Shown: piece after piece, positions 24,102 to 30,696 of the stretch
Numbering within the stretch: the first letter of the stretch is position 1
Layout of the letters: every line of letters begins with the position of its first letter
Assembly (NCBI GenBank): GCA_045531895.1
Contig: JAZSEW010000065.1
Coordinates: forward strand, 1 to 31,341
Direction: 5' to 3'
Source: SIG299 sp045531895
GTDB taxonomy: Bacteria > Bacillota > Clostridia > Lachnospirales > Lachnospiraceae
Length of the DNA stretch: 31,341 nt
Notes under the pieces: model-generated
What the model was told of the DNA's origin: nothing
Databases searched by the model: none
What the model saw: only the letters and a program-made list of their open reading frames with translations
Translations under genes and position numbers: made by a program

Positions 24102-24161
24102 GTTTAATCAGTTCAACCTCTTCTTGTTTTTAAGTTTAATGCATTAAACCTGTTTTGTCAA
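24102..24161 (-). promoter_or_regulatory. BlaI promoter with two operator-like palindromes
   Basis: On the minus strand, consensus TTGACA (24156-24161) and TAAACT (24133-24138) are 17 bases apart. A perfect 16-bp palindrome, GTTTAATGCATTAAAC (24134-24149), covers the -10 and spacer. A degenerate second copy, GTTTAATCAGTTCAAC (24102-24117), lies 32 bp downstream. Confidence 0.85.
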
Positions 24162-24238
24162 GCTTTTTTATTAAAGTGCGGTTGCTTGCGAGAAACTTCC
24201 ACTCATAACAAAACTTTACTTCTTCGCGCAAATAAACA

Positions 24239-24290
24239 GGGTGTATGATAAAATAACTTCAATGGCTATTTTATCATACACCCTTATCTG
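24239..24290 (-). terminator. Terminator of the second AAA/DUF4143 gene
   Basis: A perfect 17-bp stem (24239-24255 with 24267-24283, core GGGTGTATG/CATACACCC) has an 11-base loop and is followed on the minus strand by TGTTTATTT. It starts seven bases after the stop codon. Confidence 0.9.
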
Positions 24291-24297
24291 TTTTGTT

Positions 24298-25593
24298 TTA
24301 AATACAAAAGGCGGCATACAGCGGAACAATTTTCTTATTATCCTCAAATCCAAAGTTTTTTGAAGAAAGCTTAATGGCATATGCCGGTTTATGGGTATCC
24401 ATATAAACCTTCAAACTTTTTGCCTTGGTGTTATCTGCCGATTTAACTTCAATCGGAATTATCTGTCCTTCCCTCTGAATAACAAAATCAATCTCTGCAC
24501 CACGGTCGGATTCCCAATAATATGTTTTGTAACCACTAATCGTCAGCTGCGCATTTACATAGTTTTCTGCCATTCCACCCTTAAAATCATTTAATTCTTC
24601 CACCATATAGAGAATATCATTAGCTACTATCTCTTTTTTCGCACATAAAAGCCCCAAATCAGAAACATAAACTTTAAAAGCATCAATATTTCTGTAATTC
24701 TCCAAAGGTTTTTTTACCTGCTCTAAACAGTGCACCTGTGATACAATACCGTAAAGGCACAACCACTCTATAGCATTTTCAAATTCCGAAGCCCGTCCAC
24801 CCGTTTTTATCAGCTTATACTGAAAACGGGTATTTTTTTTAGATAGCTGCACCGTAATATTATCATACACCAGACGGGTTTTCTTTATTTCATTCAGGTT
24901 ATTATATTTACTCATATCGTTCAGATAACTGGTTAAAATGGTATCCTGCGTATGACGTACCAGAATGTAATCTCTTGTCTGCACAAACTGCATAACACAC
25001 TCCGGCATGCCACCAACTACAAGATACTGACGGTATAATTGCATCGCTGCATCATGCAGGGCCGATGGCAAAGGAGCATTTGTCTGAAAACAGTGCTTTA
25101 TTTTGTTTACAAGCTCCTGCTCCCCAAGTGCCAGCATAAACTCTTCCATATCCATCGGGAACAAGGTTTTTATGTCTACCTTTCCCACTGGAAAAGAAAA
25201 TCTTGCCCGGTTCACTGCCACCCCAAGTAAACTCCCCGCCACAATAATATGATATTCCGGAGCATCCTCACAAAAATATTTTAAAGACGTTAATGCTCTC
25301 TCGCATAACTGAACCTCATCAAATACCACCAGGGTCTTTTCCTTAATAATTGTCTGACCGGCAATATGAGATAAAATTGGAATCAAATATTCCGGACTGA
25401 TATTCTCTTCAAAAGTTTCTATTAGTCTCGGATTCGTTTCAAAATTAAAATATGCTACATTTTCGTATTGCGTACGACCAAACTCTAAAATGGAATAGGT
25501 TTTGCCAACCTGTCTGGCTCCTTGCAGAATTAGAGGCTTGCGATGCTCACTTTTTTTCCATTCTTTTAAGTAAACCATTATTTTTCTATACAT
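24298..25593 (-). CDS. AAA-type ATPase with C-terminal DUF4143 domain, copy 2, 431 aa
   Basis: This is a paralog of the protein at 15002-16291, roughly one third to two fifths identical by eye. Walker A is GARQVGKT, Walker B LVVFDEVQ, and the sensor-like segment VAGSLLGVAV. The DUF4143 end carries GAEIDFVIQREGQIIPIEVK, matching copy 1. The central stretch LVVGGMPECVMQF corresponds to YVGGMPESVKCF of copy 1. The ATG at 25593 is preferred over an in-frame GTG six bases upstream because AAGGGG is nine bases from the ATG. It has its own promoter and terminator and so is a stand-alone unit. The two copies suggest separate recruitment or old duplication. Function is not known. Confidence 0.93.
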   Translation of the reverse strand: MYRKIMVYLKEWKKSEHRKPLILQGARQVGKTYSILEFGRTQYENVAYFNFETNPRLIETFEENISPEYLIPILSHIAGQTIIKEKTLVVFDEVQLCERALTSLKYFCEDAPEYHIIVAGSLLGVAVNRARFSFPVGKVDIKTLFPMDMEEFMLALGEQELVNKIKHCFQTNAPLPSALHDAAMQLYRQYLVVGGMPECVMQFVQTRDYILVRHTQDTILTSYLNDMSKYNNLNEIKKTRLVYDNITVQLSKKNTRFQYKLIKTGGRASEFENAIEWLCLYGIVSQVHCLEQVKKPLENYRNIDAFKVYVSDLGLLCAKKEIVANDILYMVEELNDFKGGMAENYVNAQLTISGYKTYYWESDRGAEIDFVIQREGQIIPIEVKSADNTKAKSLKVYMDTHKPAYAIKLSSKNFGFEDNKKIVPLYAAFCI

Positions 25594-25627
25594 AGGCACA
25601 CGCCCCTTTCTACTAACTTGTACCCAC

Positions 25628-25656
25628 AGTATAGCATTTATTCATGTAAAAATCAA
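25628..25656 (-). promoter_or_regulatory. Promoter of the second AAA/DUF4143 gene
   Basis: On the minus strand, TTGATT (25651-25656) and TATACT (25628-25633) are 17 bases apart, 34 bases before the start codon. The -10 is identical to that of the first copy. Confidence 0.75.
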
Positions 25657-25779
25657 CGTATTTTCTTTCCGTTTTTACACTAATCTGCATGAATATTTTT
25701 AATTTTGCGACATTATTCTACACGTAACAATTGATACACAAGTCTACGCATTGGGTGGCTTGTACTTTTTATATATTTT

Positions 25780-26541
25780 TCATTGTACTGACCGGTACTG
25801 CTCCATCATTTCCTCTGTCACTTCCGACACTCTTTGAATATTCACTAGTTTTCCATGATATGGATTATCCATATCCGTTTCATAAGAAAACCAATACCCA
25901 TATGATGGTCCCCACAGCAAATTCATCAGCATCGGAGGCACCTCCAATGTGACAAAAATATCACCATTATAAATGCCAATATGCGTTTCGTCAAAAAATG
26001 CAGCCACTTGTGTCGCGCATGTTACATGTACAATTCTGGACTGGTCATACACAAGTTTCCCCTGCCAGCCATTCAGCACCAGTAATAACAGCAAAAATGC
26101 GATATGTTTTTTCCAGCTTTTCGTTCGTATTGCAGTGACAACTATTGATATCATCCATACTACGGTTACTATCGGAATTACAATCGTTCCAATCCCATAC
26201 ACTTCACAAAATGAAAACGAAAAATAGCGGTAATCTCCCCTGTCTGCCAGATACTCCTGACAAAAATAGACAAGCCAGTAAATCACAATCAATGTAATTC
26301 CAAATGCCCGAAATACTGCCTTTTTATTGATATTCCAAGAGGTTTTTTTCAATATCTCCACCTCCGACTGCTGCATCTTTCCTTCCTGTATCGGCAGTTC
26401 TGCCTGTAATTCTTTTCTCATACTTCGACATCCCTCACACACCTGTAAATGCTCCTCCACCAGATTTCGGCTTTCCTCTCCACAGACTCCATCCAGATAC
26501 AACGGAAGTAAATCCTGAACAATTCCACATTGCTTCTTCAT
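25780..26541 (-). CDS. Zinc-finger anti-sigma factor, membrane protein, 253 aa
   Basis: Residues 1-45 are a zf-HC2 anti-sigma domain with Cys5 and the H-x3-C-x2-C motif (His31, Cys35, Cys38) that binds zinc and grips the ECF sigma factor. Three hydrophobic segments follow (about 77-94, 115-137, 147-161). An extracellular tail of about 90 residues contains WGPSYGYWFSYETD and should sense the signal. The ATG overlaps the ribosome binding site region at the end of the sigma gene (one base between stop and start), so the two are translated together. The protein should hold its sigma factor inactive until an envelope signal arrives. Confidence 0.92.
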   Translation of the reverse strand: MKKQCGIVQDLLPLYLDGVCGEESRNLVEEHLQVCEGCRSMRKELQAELPIQEGKMQQSEVEILKKTSWNINKKAVFRAFGITLIVIYWLVYFCQEYLADRGDYRYFSFSFCEVYGIGTIVIPIVTVVWMISIVVTAIRTKSWKKHIAFLLLLLVLNGWQGKLVYDQSRIVHVTCATQVAAFFDETHIGIYNGDIFVTLEVPPMLMNLLWGPSYGYWFSYETDMDNPYHGKLVNIQRVSEVTEEMMEQYRSVQ

Positions 26542-26542
26542 C

Positions 26543-27001
26543 TTAATCTCCTCCTAACATTTCTCTCAGTTTCTGTCTTGCCCGGTAATACGTTACCCTT
26601 GCCCAGCTTTCACTCTTTCCAAACTGCTTCGCCAACACCTCATAAGAATAATCTCCGAAGGTCTTTTTCATAAACACCGACCGATAAGGCTCCTCCAGAC
26701 GCTCTACCAAATCCAGCCACTCGCACAAATGCTCATCCGGAAGCCCTTGTTCTTCCACCTCGTATGGCGCACTTCTGTTCTGTTTCTTTCTGTAGGTCAG
26801 CCAGGTGTTTTTGGCAATCTGACACAGCCACACCGAAAGCTTACATTCTCCCCGGTAACTGTCAATATGCAAAAGAGCTTTCACAAAAGTATCCTGAGCA
26901 ATATCCTCCGCATCCTGAGCCGGGCACCCAAGACTCAGCAGGTAGCGATAAATCAATGCCGCATACTCACGATATACCAATTCAAATTCCTGATGCTCCA
27001 T
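26543..27001 (-). CDS. ECF-family RNA polymerase sigma factor, 152 aa
   Basis: Sigma region 2 (about residues 8-75) shows YRYLLSLGCPAQDAEDIAQDTFVKAL and the -10-reading part LSVWLCQIAKNTWLTYRKK. Region 4 (about 97-147) shows VERLEEPYRSVFMKKTFGDYSYEVLAKQFGKSESWARVTYYRARQKL in pieces, the -35 reader. The length is normal for a minimal ECF factor. AGGAGG lies upstream of the ATG. The anti-sigma gene follows with one base between. A GTTACA/CTACG-type sequence upstream (minus-strand TGTAAC...CGTAGTC) may be its own ECF promoter. Confidence 0.95.
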   Translation of the reverse strand: MEHQEFELVYREYAALIYRYLLSLGCPAQDAEDIAQDTFVKALLHIDSYRGECKLSVWLCQIAKNTWLTYRKKQNRSAPYEVEEQGLPDEHLCEWLDLVERLEEPYRSVFMKKTFGDYSYEVLAKQFGKSESWARVTYYRARQKLREMLGGD

Positions 27002-27032
27002 GGTGCCTCCTTTCTTTTGTTTCTGCCCTTAA

Positions 27033-27059
27033 GACTACGCAGATGGATGTTTTGTTACA
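27033..27059 (-). promoter_or_regulatory. Possible ECF-type autoregulatory promoter
   Basis: On the minus strand, TGTAAC (27054-27059) resembles an ECF -35. CGTAGTC (27033-27039) resembles an ECF -10, but CGT lies only 14 bases downstream instead of about 16. If AGTCT is the -10, the spacer is 17. Confidence 0.45.
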
Positions 27060-27066
27060 AAAATAA

Positions 27067-27102
27067 GAAGCAGGAAACGTTTTTTCTGTCGTTTTCTGCT
27101 TC
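27067..27102 (-). terminator. Terminator after the GrpB-GNAT fusion gene
   Basis: A 13-bp stem with one G-T pair (GAAGCAGGAAACG at 27067-27079, CGTTTTCTGCTTC at 27090-27102) is followed on the minus strand by TTATTTTTG. Confidence 0.8.
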
Positions 27103-27168
27103 CTTTTATTCTTTTAAATATTCATCAAATTCGTATTTATCGCATCAGATATAATTGGAAATGCTGCA

Positions 27169-28626
27169 TCATTTCAAAGGTTTCTCCATAATCTCATACA
27201 CCAGCACTACACCGTTTTCCACATTGCAACGCTCATGCTTTACTGTCTTATATCCCCGTTTTTCGTATAAACAACACGCTGGTAAAGACGCATCCAAATT
27301 TACGGTATCATATTGTAACGCGATTTCATCTTCCAGGCACTGCATAATATAACTTCCGCAGCCTTTTCTTTGAACAGACGGCTTTACATAAACTCTGGTA
27401 ATATGGTTCTCTTTGTAACAACCTGTACCGACTATTTCATTATCTATTTTTAGTACACCAACCCTGCCATCCTCCACATCTTTTCTGATATTCTCCAAAC
27501 AGTGTAACCGGCAGAAAAAATCAACCACTTCTTTTGGGTAATATTTCGGATAAATTGTCTTTATGGTTTCCTGTACCAATGCTGTGATTTGTTCTAAATC
27601 ATGTTCTGTTGCATTTGTGTATTCCATTGTATGTTGCACTACTCCTTCCTGTCTTTCAAAAATAAGTTCAAAGTAAAGTTCTGCATGCTCATTATCATTG
27701 TATTTATCCGTTTCCCGAAACCCTGCACTTCGATATAAATGCTGTGCCGCCGAAAACTGTCTTCTGGTATCCAGACACATTTTTTGATATCCCTGTTCTT
27801 TAGAATAGGCTATCGCATATTCTAGCAATAATCTTCCGTGCCCCTTACCCTGATGCTCCGGCAGGACAAACATCCTTTTCAATTCCACTATCCGATTGTC
27901 AGCATCCAGAACTCGAATGGCAACCGTTCCAATAATAGTATCATTATCAACCAAACACCAAAAGCATCCATTTTTCATATAACATTGCTCTATATCCGCA
28001 ATATCAGCATGCCTGTTTTCCGGTGCATATGGTATACCAACCGCTGCAAAACACTTTTCAAAAAAATATTCAATCTGCGGTTGCATATCAGTTTTGAATT
28101 TTATAATGTTTCTATATTTCAGCCCACACAATTCATACAATTCTTCAATACATGGAGATTTATATTCCATATACTTCTCTATGTCATCCGGAAATAACTG
28201 CGCTGCAGTTTCTTTCACGGAACCATACTTTTTTACTGCCTCCGGAGTACTTCTAAGATAATCTCTAAATGCAATATGACGATATAACTCTTCCGACTGT
28301 TGTGGGCACACATACAAATGATGCTTTTGCAAATGTGGCTTATCCGAGTATTTGAATGCCTCTCTGTCTTTGATTCCTTGGTTACCTGTGTGCGTGTAGC
28401 CTATCGTTTCTAATTTACTAACAACCGCATCAAATACCCCGTAATCCTTGATTATTACATCAATGTCGATGCAAGGTTTGGCAGACAGTCCTTCCACAGA
28501 TGTACTTCCTACATGCTCTATACCGATAATCAAATCACCGAGGGCACCCACGATTTCCTCTTTGATTTTTTCAAAAGCAGACTTCCACGATTCATCATAA
28601 GGAACTACTATAACTTTTTTGTCCAT
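27169..28626 (-). CDS. GrpB (UPF0157) - GNAT - GNAT three-domain fusion protein, 485 aa
   Basis: Residues 1 to about 168 are a GrpB/UPF0157 domain, a nucleotidyltransferase fold, with EHVGSTSVEGLSAKPCIDID (Gly40-Ser41 and Asp54/Asp56 as the likely active-site pattern). Residues about 172-328 are a GNAT N-acetyltransferase with the acetyl-CoA loop VLPEHQGKGHGRLLLEYA (254-271). Residues about 334-480 are a second GNAT with VKPSVQRKGCGSYIMQC (414-430; QRKGCG is the loop). All three domains are in one frame with no internal stop or start with a strong ribosome binding site. AAGGAGG precedes the ATG. The substrates are unknown; modification of small molecules such as aminoglycoside-like compounds or tRNA/protein amines is only speculation. 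Confidence 0.9.
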   Translation of the reverse strand: MDKKVIVVPYDESWKSAFEKIKEEIVGALGDLIIGIEHVGSTSVEGLSAKPCIDIDVIIKDYGVFDAVVSKLETIGYTHTGNQGIKDREAFKYSDKPHLQKHHLYVCPQQSEELYRHIAFRDYLRSTPEAVKKYGSVKETAAQLFPDDIEKYMEYKSPCIEELYELCGLKYRNIIKFKTDMQPQIEYFFEKCFAAVGIPYAPENRHADIADIEQCYMKNGCFWCLVDNDTIIGTVAIRVLDADNRIVELKRMFVLPEHQGKGHGRLLLEYAIAYSKEQGYQKMCLDTRRQFSAAQHLYRSAGFRETDKYNDNEHAELYFELIFERQEGVVQHTMEYTNATEHDLEQITALVQETIKTIYPKYYPKEVVDFFCRLHCLENIRKDVEDGRVGVLKIDNEIVGTGCYKENHITRVYVKPSVQRKGCGSYIMQCLEDEIALQYDTVNLDASLPACCLYEKRGYKTVKHERCNVENGVVLVYEIMEKPLK

Positions 28627-28655
28627 GCCTGCTGCCTCCTTGTATTCATGTTCTC

Positions 28656-28679
28656 AAAACTCCACAAATTGGAAGTTTT
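28656..28679 (-). terminator. Weak hairpin after the 100-aa protein gene
   Basis: An imperfect 24-base palindrome has AAAACT/AGTTTT ends and CC/GG inside, with one bulge. It lies between the two minus-strand genes and may weakly terminate transcription. Confidence 0.35.
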
Positions 28680-28695
28680 TGCTGCTGAAATATAA

Positions 28696-28998
28696 TCATA
28701 CTGTACTTTTTGAAAATTTTATAAACTCATATGGCAATCCTATGTCTTCAGAATATTTACGAATTTCTGTCTTTTCGTCCTCATTCATTTCATCATAGAA
28801 AGGGCGGTCTGATACTTTCCAGTATGTTTTAACTTCGTCTATTTTCAATGCCTCACCCCATGGGGCAGTATATAATTCCCCAACTTTATATTTCCCGATT
28901 TCTTTATATACTCTCGTGGTATAACAATACCCCAGTTTATGTAAATAGTTTTGAATTGACTCATATTCATGTTCAGGGAATGATATTTCTTCCAACAT
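28696..28998 (-). CDS. Small unrecognised protein, 100 aa, downstream of the DUF2441 gene
   Basis: I do not firmly recognise this protein. It begins MLEEISFPEHEYESIQNYL, continues with YTTRVYKEIGKYKVGELYTAPWG and VKTYWKVSDRPFYDEM, and ends PYEFIKFSKSTV. The TTRVYKE-GKYKVGE pattern resembles small PUA/ASCH-like barrels, a resemblance by eye only. The start at 28998 has GGAGG eight bases upstream; the longer GTG-started frame (29016) would contain that site. There is no signal peptide or membrane segment. It follows the DUF2441 gene after 38 bases, so the two are probably one operon. Confidence 0.75.
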   Translation of the reverse strand: MLEEISFPEHEYESIQNYLHKLGYCYTTRVYKEIGKYKVGELYTAPWGEALKIDEVKTYWKVSDRPFYDEMNEDEKTEIRKYSEDIGLPYEFIKFSKSTV

Positions 28999-29036
28999 AC
29001 AATAGACCTCCGTCACAATATTAGTCCATCTACATT

Positions 29037-29588
29037 CTACTCTGATTTTATATTGGCATTTATTTCTTTTACTATCTCAACAACTGTAATTTGACCATCT
29101 ACTAATATTTCACAGATTGCCTGCTGATTTTCTGCATCCGCATTACTTTTCCAATAAATCTCCGCGAGCCTAAGATTATCTTCCCTGTTCAACTGACCGT
29201 TAAAACATTTGGTAGCATCTCCAACAAAACAATTTCCGTTAATATCCAATTTTACGATATGATATGTCGGTCTTCCTATCTCAGCAAAAAACTTTCCCCA
29301 CTTTTCTGCCTCTTCCAAAGATTTCGATACATATAAGCATCCCATTCTTGAAGGATACTGCGGATATTCTTTCTGTCTGACCTCCTCTAATGCTAATTCT
29401 CTTAATGCAACTGATGTGTGATGTTCTAATGTTTCCGCGTCATATTTATCAGGGTTAGCATAAATATCATTTACTATATCTATTTTATCATATACTCTTT
29501 GATATACTCCGCTATGGTGTTCTTCATCAAATAAAATCTGTTGTCCGACATGCATCGGCCGCTCAGTTACTACATGGTATGCAAACAT
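29037..29588 (-). CDS. DUF2441-like protein, possibly ADP-ribosyltransferase-related, 183 aa
   Basis: The N-terminus MFAYHVVTERPMHVGQQILFDE matches my memory of the DUF2441 family. The middle (RMGCLYVSKSLEEAEKWGKFF) and end (AICEILVDGQITVVEI) place a His, a Tyr-x-Ser-x-Ser and a Glu in the order seen in ADP-ribosyltransferase-like folds. That relation is inference and unverified. GGGGG nine bases before the ATG at 29588 supports this start; ATG 29594 and TTG 29612 are alternatives. A consensus promoter lies 39 bases upstream. The operon includes the 100-aa gene that follows. A toxin or modifying-enzyme role is possible but not shown. Confidence 0.7.
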   Translation of the reverse strand: MFAYHVVTERPMHVGQQILFDEEHHSGVYQRVYDKIDIVNDIYANPDKYDAETLEHHTSVALRELALEEVRQKEYPQYPSRMGCLYVSKSLEEAEKWGKFFAEIGRPTYHIVKLDINGNCFVGDATKCFNGQLNREDNLRLAEIYWKSNADAENQQAICEILVDGQITVVEIVKEINANIKSE

Positions 29589-29626
29589 TTTCATTTTCCC
29601 CCACAATATCAATATTATCTAACCAT

Positions 29627-29655
29627 ATTCTATCTTTCACTTCCTTGAGTGTCAA
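29627..29655 (-). promoter_or_regulatory. Promoter of the DUF2441 operon
   Basis: On the minus strand, consensus TTGACA (29650-29655) and TAGAAT (29627-29632) are 17 bases apart. Confidence 0.75.
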
Positions 29656-29699
29656 TAAGCCGTTCTTCACAATAAAAAAGAAAACGCCCCTCCATCTCT

Positions 29700-29831
29700 T
29701 GCGCGAATAAGCACCTCCGTAAGCTTACGCTTACTCAGTCGCGTTGCGCAGTCAATAGGAAAAAGCGGCTTGTCTGAAACATAAAGTTTCGCCAAACCGC
29801 TTTTTCCTATTGACCTTTGCTTATTCGCGCA
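29700..29831. repeat. 132-bp nested inverted-repeat element
   Basis: The ends are a perfect 14-bp inverted repeat, TGCGCGAATAAGCA (29700-29713) with its complement (29818-29831). Inside are a perfect 12-bp palindrome, CGTAAGCTTACG (29718-29729), and a 21-bp hairpin stem with one G-T pair (29752-29772 with 29793-29813, core GGAAAAAGCGG). That stem is capped by a further GAAAC/GTTTC stem. The right end lies inside the DUF2442 gene and gives it its last seven codons and TAG stop. The central hairpin can act as that gene's terminator. No clear target-site duplication is seen. Confidence 0.75.
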
Positions 29832-30064
29832 TATTCATAAATCATATCACTTGGGAGATCAATATAATCATTCCAAAATACACAGGTTCTGCTTTCATCC
29901 AGTTGAACCAAATCAAACAACCCCGGAATTTCCTTCAAAGCAGAATATCCTTCCAATGTGTGTATGTCTTCATTCATATCGTACATGCAATCTTTCCCAT
30001 CATCAAAAATCACATGCAAGTGATAATTTTCTGATGCAGTTACACTCTTTATTCTTGGAATCAT
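29807..30064 (-). CDS. DUF2442-family protein, 85 aa
   Basis: The protein reads MIPRIKSVTASENYHLHVIFDDG, then MYDMNEDI, FDLVQLDESRTCVFWNDYIDLP and SDMIYEYA, the standard pattern of DUF2442. This small family is usually encoded next to a DUF4160 gene and is often listed among toxin-antitoxin-like pairs; its molecular role is not established. The ATG at 30064 follows AAAGGAG by eight bases, better than the longer frame beginning at 30088. The final residues ARISKGQ and the stop codon come from the inverted-repeat element that overlaps the 3' end. The shortened DUF4160 gene ends 24 bases upstream. Confidence 0.88.
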   Translation of the reverse strand: MIPRIKSVTASENYHLHVIFDDGKDCMYDMNEDIHTLEGYSALKEIPGLFDLVQLDESRTCVFWNDYIDLPSDMIYEYARISKGQ

Positions 30065-30088
30065 ACTAAAGTCTCCTTTCTGCCACAC

Positions 30089-30241
30089 TTACAAGGGTGG
30101 TAATTTTCTCAGCTTCTGACTATCCCACATCTGCAACAAAGACGTTTGATTCCGACTAATCCATTCTTTTATCAGTCCCTGTGCTTTTGGTTTAAAAAAC
30201 ATCTTAATGATAATTCCATAAAATCTACTTATTTCGGGCAC
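30089..30241 (-). CDS. Shortened DUF4160-family protein, 50 aa, GTG start, middle missing
   Basis: This short frame starts at GTG (30241), five bases after AAGGAG. It encodes MPEISRFYGIIIKMFF joined directly to KPKAQGLIKEWISRNQTSLLQMWD and ending KLRKLPPL. Normal DUF4160 proteins (about 80-90 residues) share both ends. Between them they have a segment with a His-rich PHFHV motif and a strand region, about 30-35 residues, that is absent here. The join keeps the frame. It is followed by DUF2442, the usual partner, and preceded by a strong promoter. Loss of the His motif suggests the product is inactive, or else a minimal variant. Confidence 0.7.
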   Translation of the reverse strand: MPEISRFYGIIIKMFFKPKAQGLIKEWISRNQTSLLQMWDSQKLRKLPPL

Positions 30242-30290
30242 GTACTCTCCTTTCCGTTGCACCTCCCGAAAGAAAACTCGTCACCCTTTT

Positions 30291-30319
30291 ATTATATATT
30301 ATATCCTTCCTTTTGACAA
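30291..30319 (-). promoter_or_regulatory. Promoter of the DUF4160/DUF2442 pair
   Basis: On the minus strand, TTGTCA (30314-30319) and consensus TATAAT (30291-30296) are exactly 17 bases apart, 50 bases before the GTG. Confidence 0.8.
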
Positions 30320-30377
30320 CAATTTTTCGCCATACCCCTCCGAAAATCCTTTTCGCCAGCCACATTTTATGAATTTT

Positions 30378-30682
30378 GCGCCCCATGTTTCCGAGCGTTT
30401 TCTTTTATAAACACGCAGAAAGACGCAGACTTTTCTCGCAGCGGCTTGCGTAGAATATATAGCTTTTCTCATATTCTGCTCATTAACCAGCAATTCGCAG
30501 ACAGGACGTCTGCGAAAGGCATGGCTGAGCCACGGATGGCGAATCCATGCCGGTTGCGTGGCATTCAAAAACCCTCCTGCAGAATATGCAAGAAAAGCAT
30601 ATATTCGAAGCTTGAAGCAAAGAGAAAAATCTGCGCCTTTCTGCGCTATAAAAGAAGACGCCCCGGAACACGTCCGGGGCGC
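30378..30682. repeat. Large, almost self-complementary element; candidate structured RNA or palindromic mobile element
   Basis: Two arms pair over most of about 305 bases. Outer parts share GCGCCCC and TTCTTTTATA in inverted order (30378-30409 with 30646-30682). A 24-base segment 30414-30437 pairs with 30622-30645 at 22 of 24 positions (CGCAGAAAG, TTTTCTC). 30453-30479 pairs with 30579-30606, 26 pairs with only a 1-base and a 2-base bulge. The centre has a 9-bp hairpin, TTCGCAGAC/GTCTGCGAA (30494-30502, 30508-30516). It also has two crossing stems: GGCATGG/CCATGCC (30518-30524, 30545-30551) and GCCACG/CGTGGC (30529-30534, 30557-30562). Open frames across it lack ribosome binding sites and are judged non-coding. 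Confidence 0.75.
30659..30681 (-). terminator. Terminator of the L-fucose isomerase gene
   Basis: A perfect 9-bp GC stem, CGCCCCGGA (30659-30667) with TCCGGGGCG (30673-30681), has a 5-base loop and is followed on the minus strand by TCTTCTTTT. It is also the outer right end of the palindromic element. Confidence 0.9.
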
Positions 30683-30696
30683 AAAAATCATTTCTA

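Noticed and set aside
30299..30691. 130-codon minus-strand frame across the palindromic element
   Set aside because: No ribosome binding site precedes it, and the frame runs through long inverted repeats and the fucI terminator. Its protein shows no domain and changes meaning wherever the arms pair. Judged non-coding.
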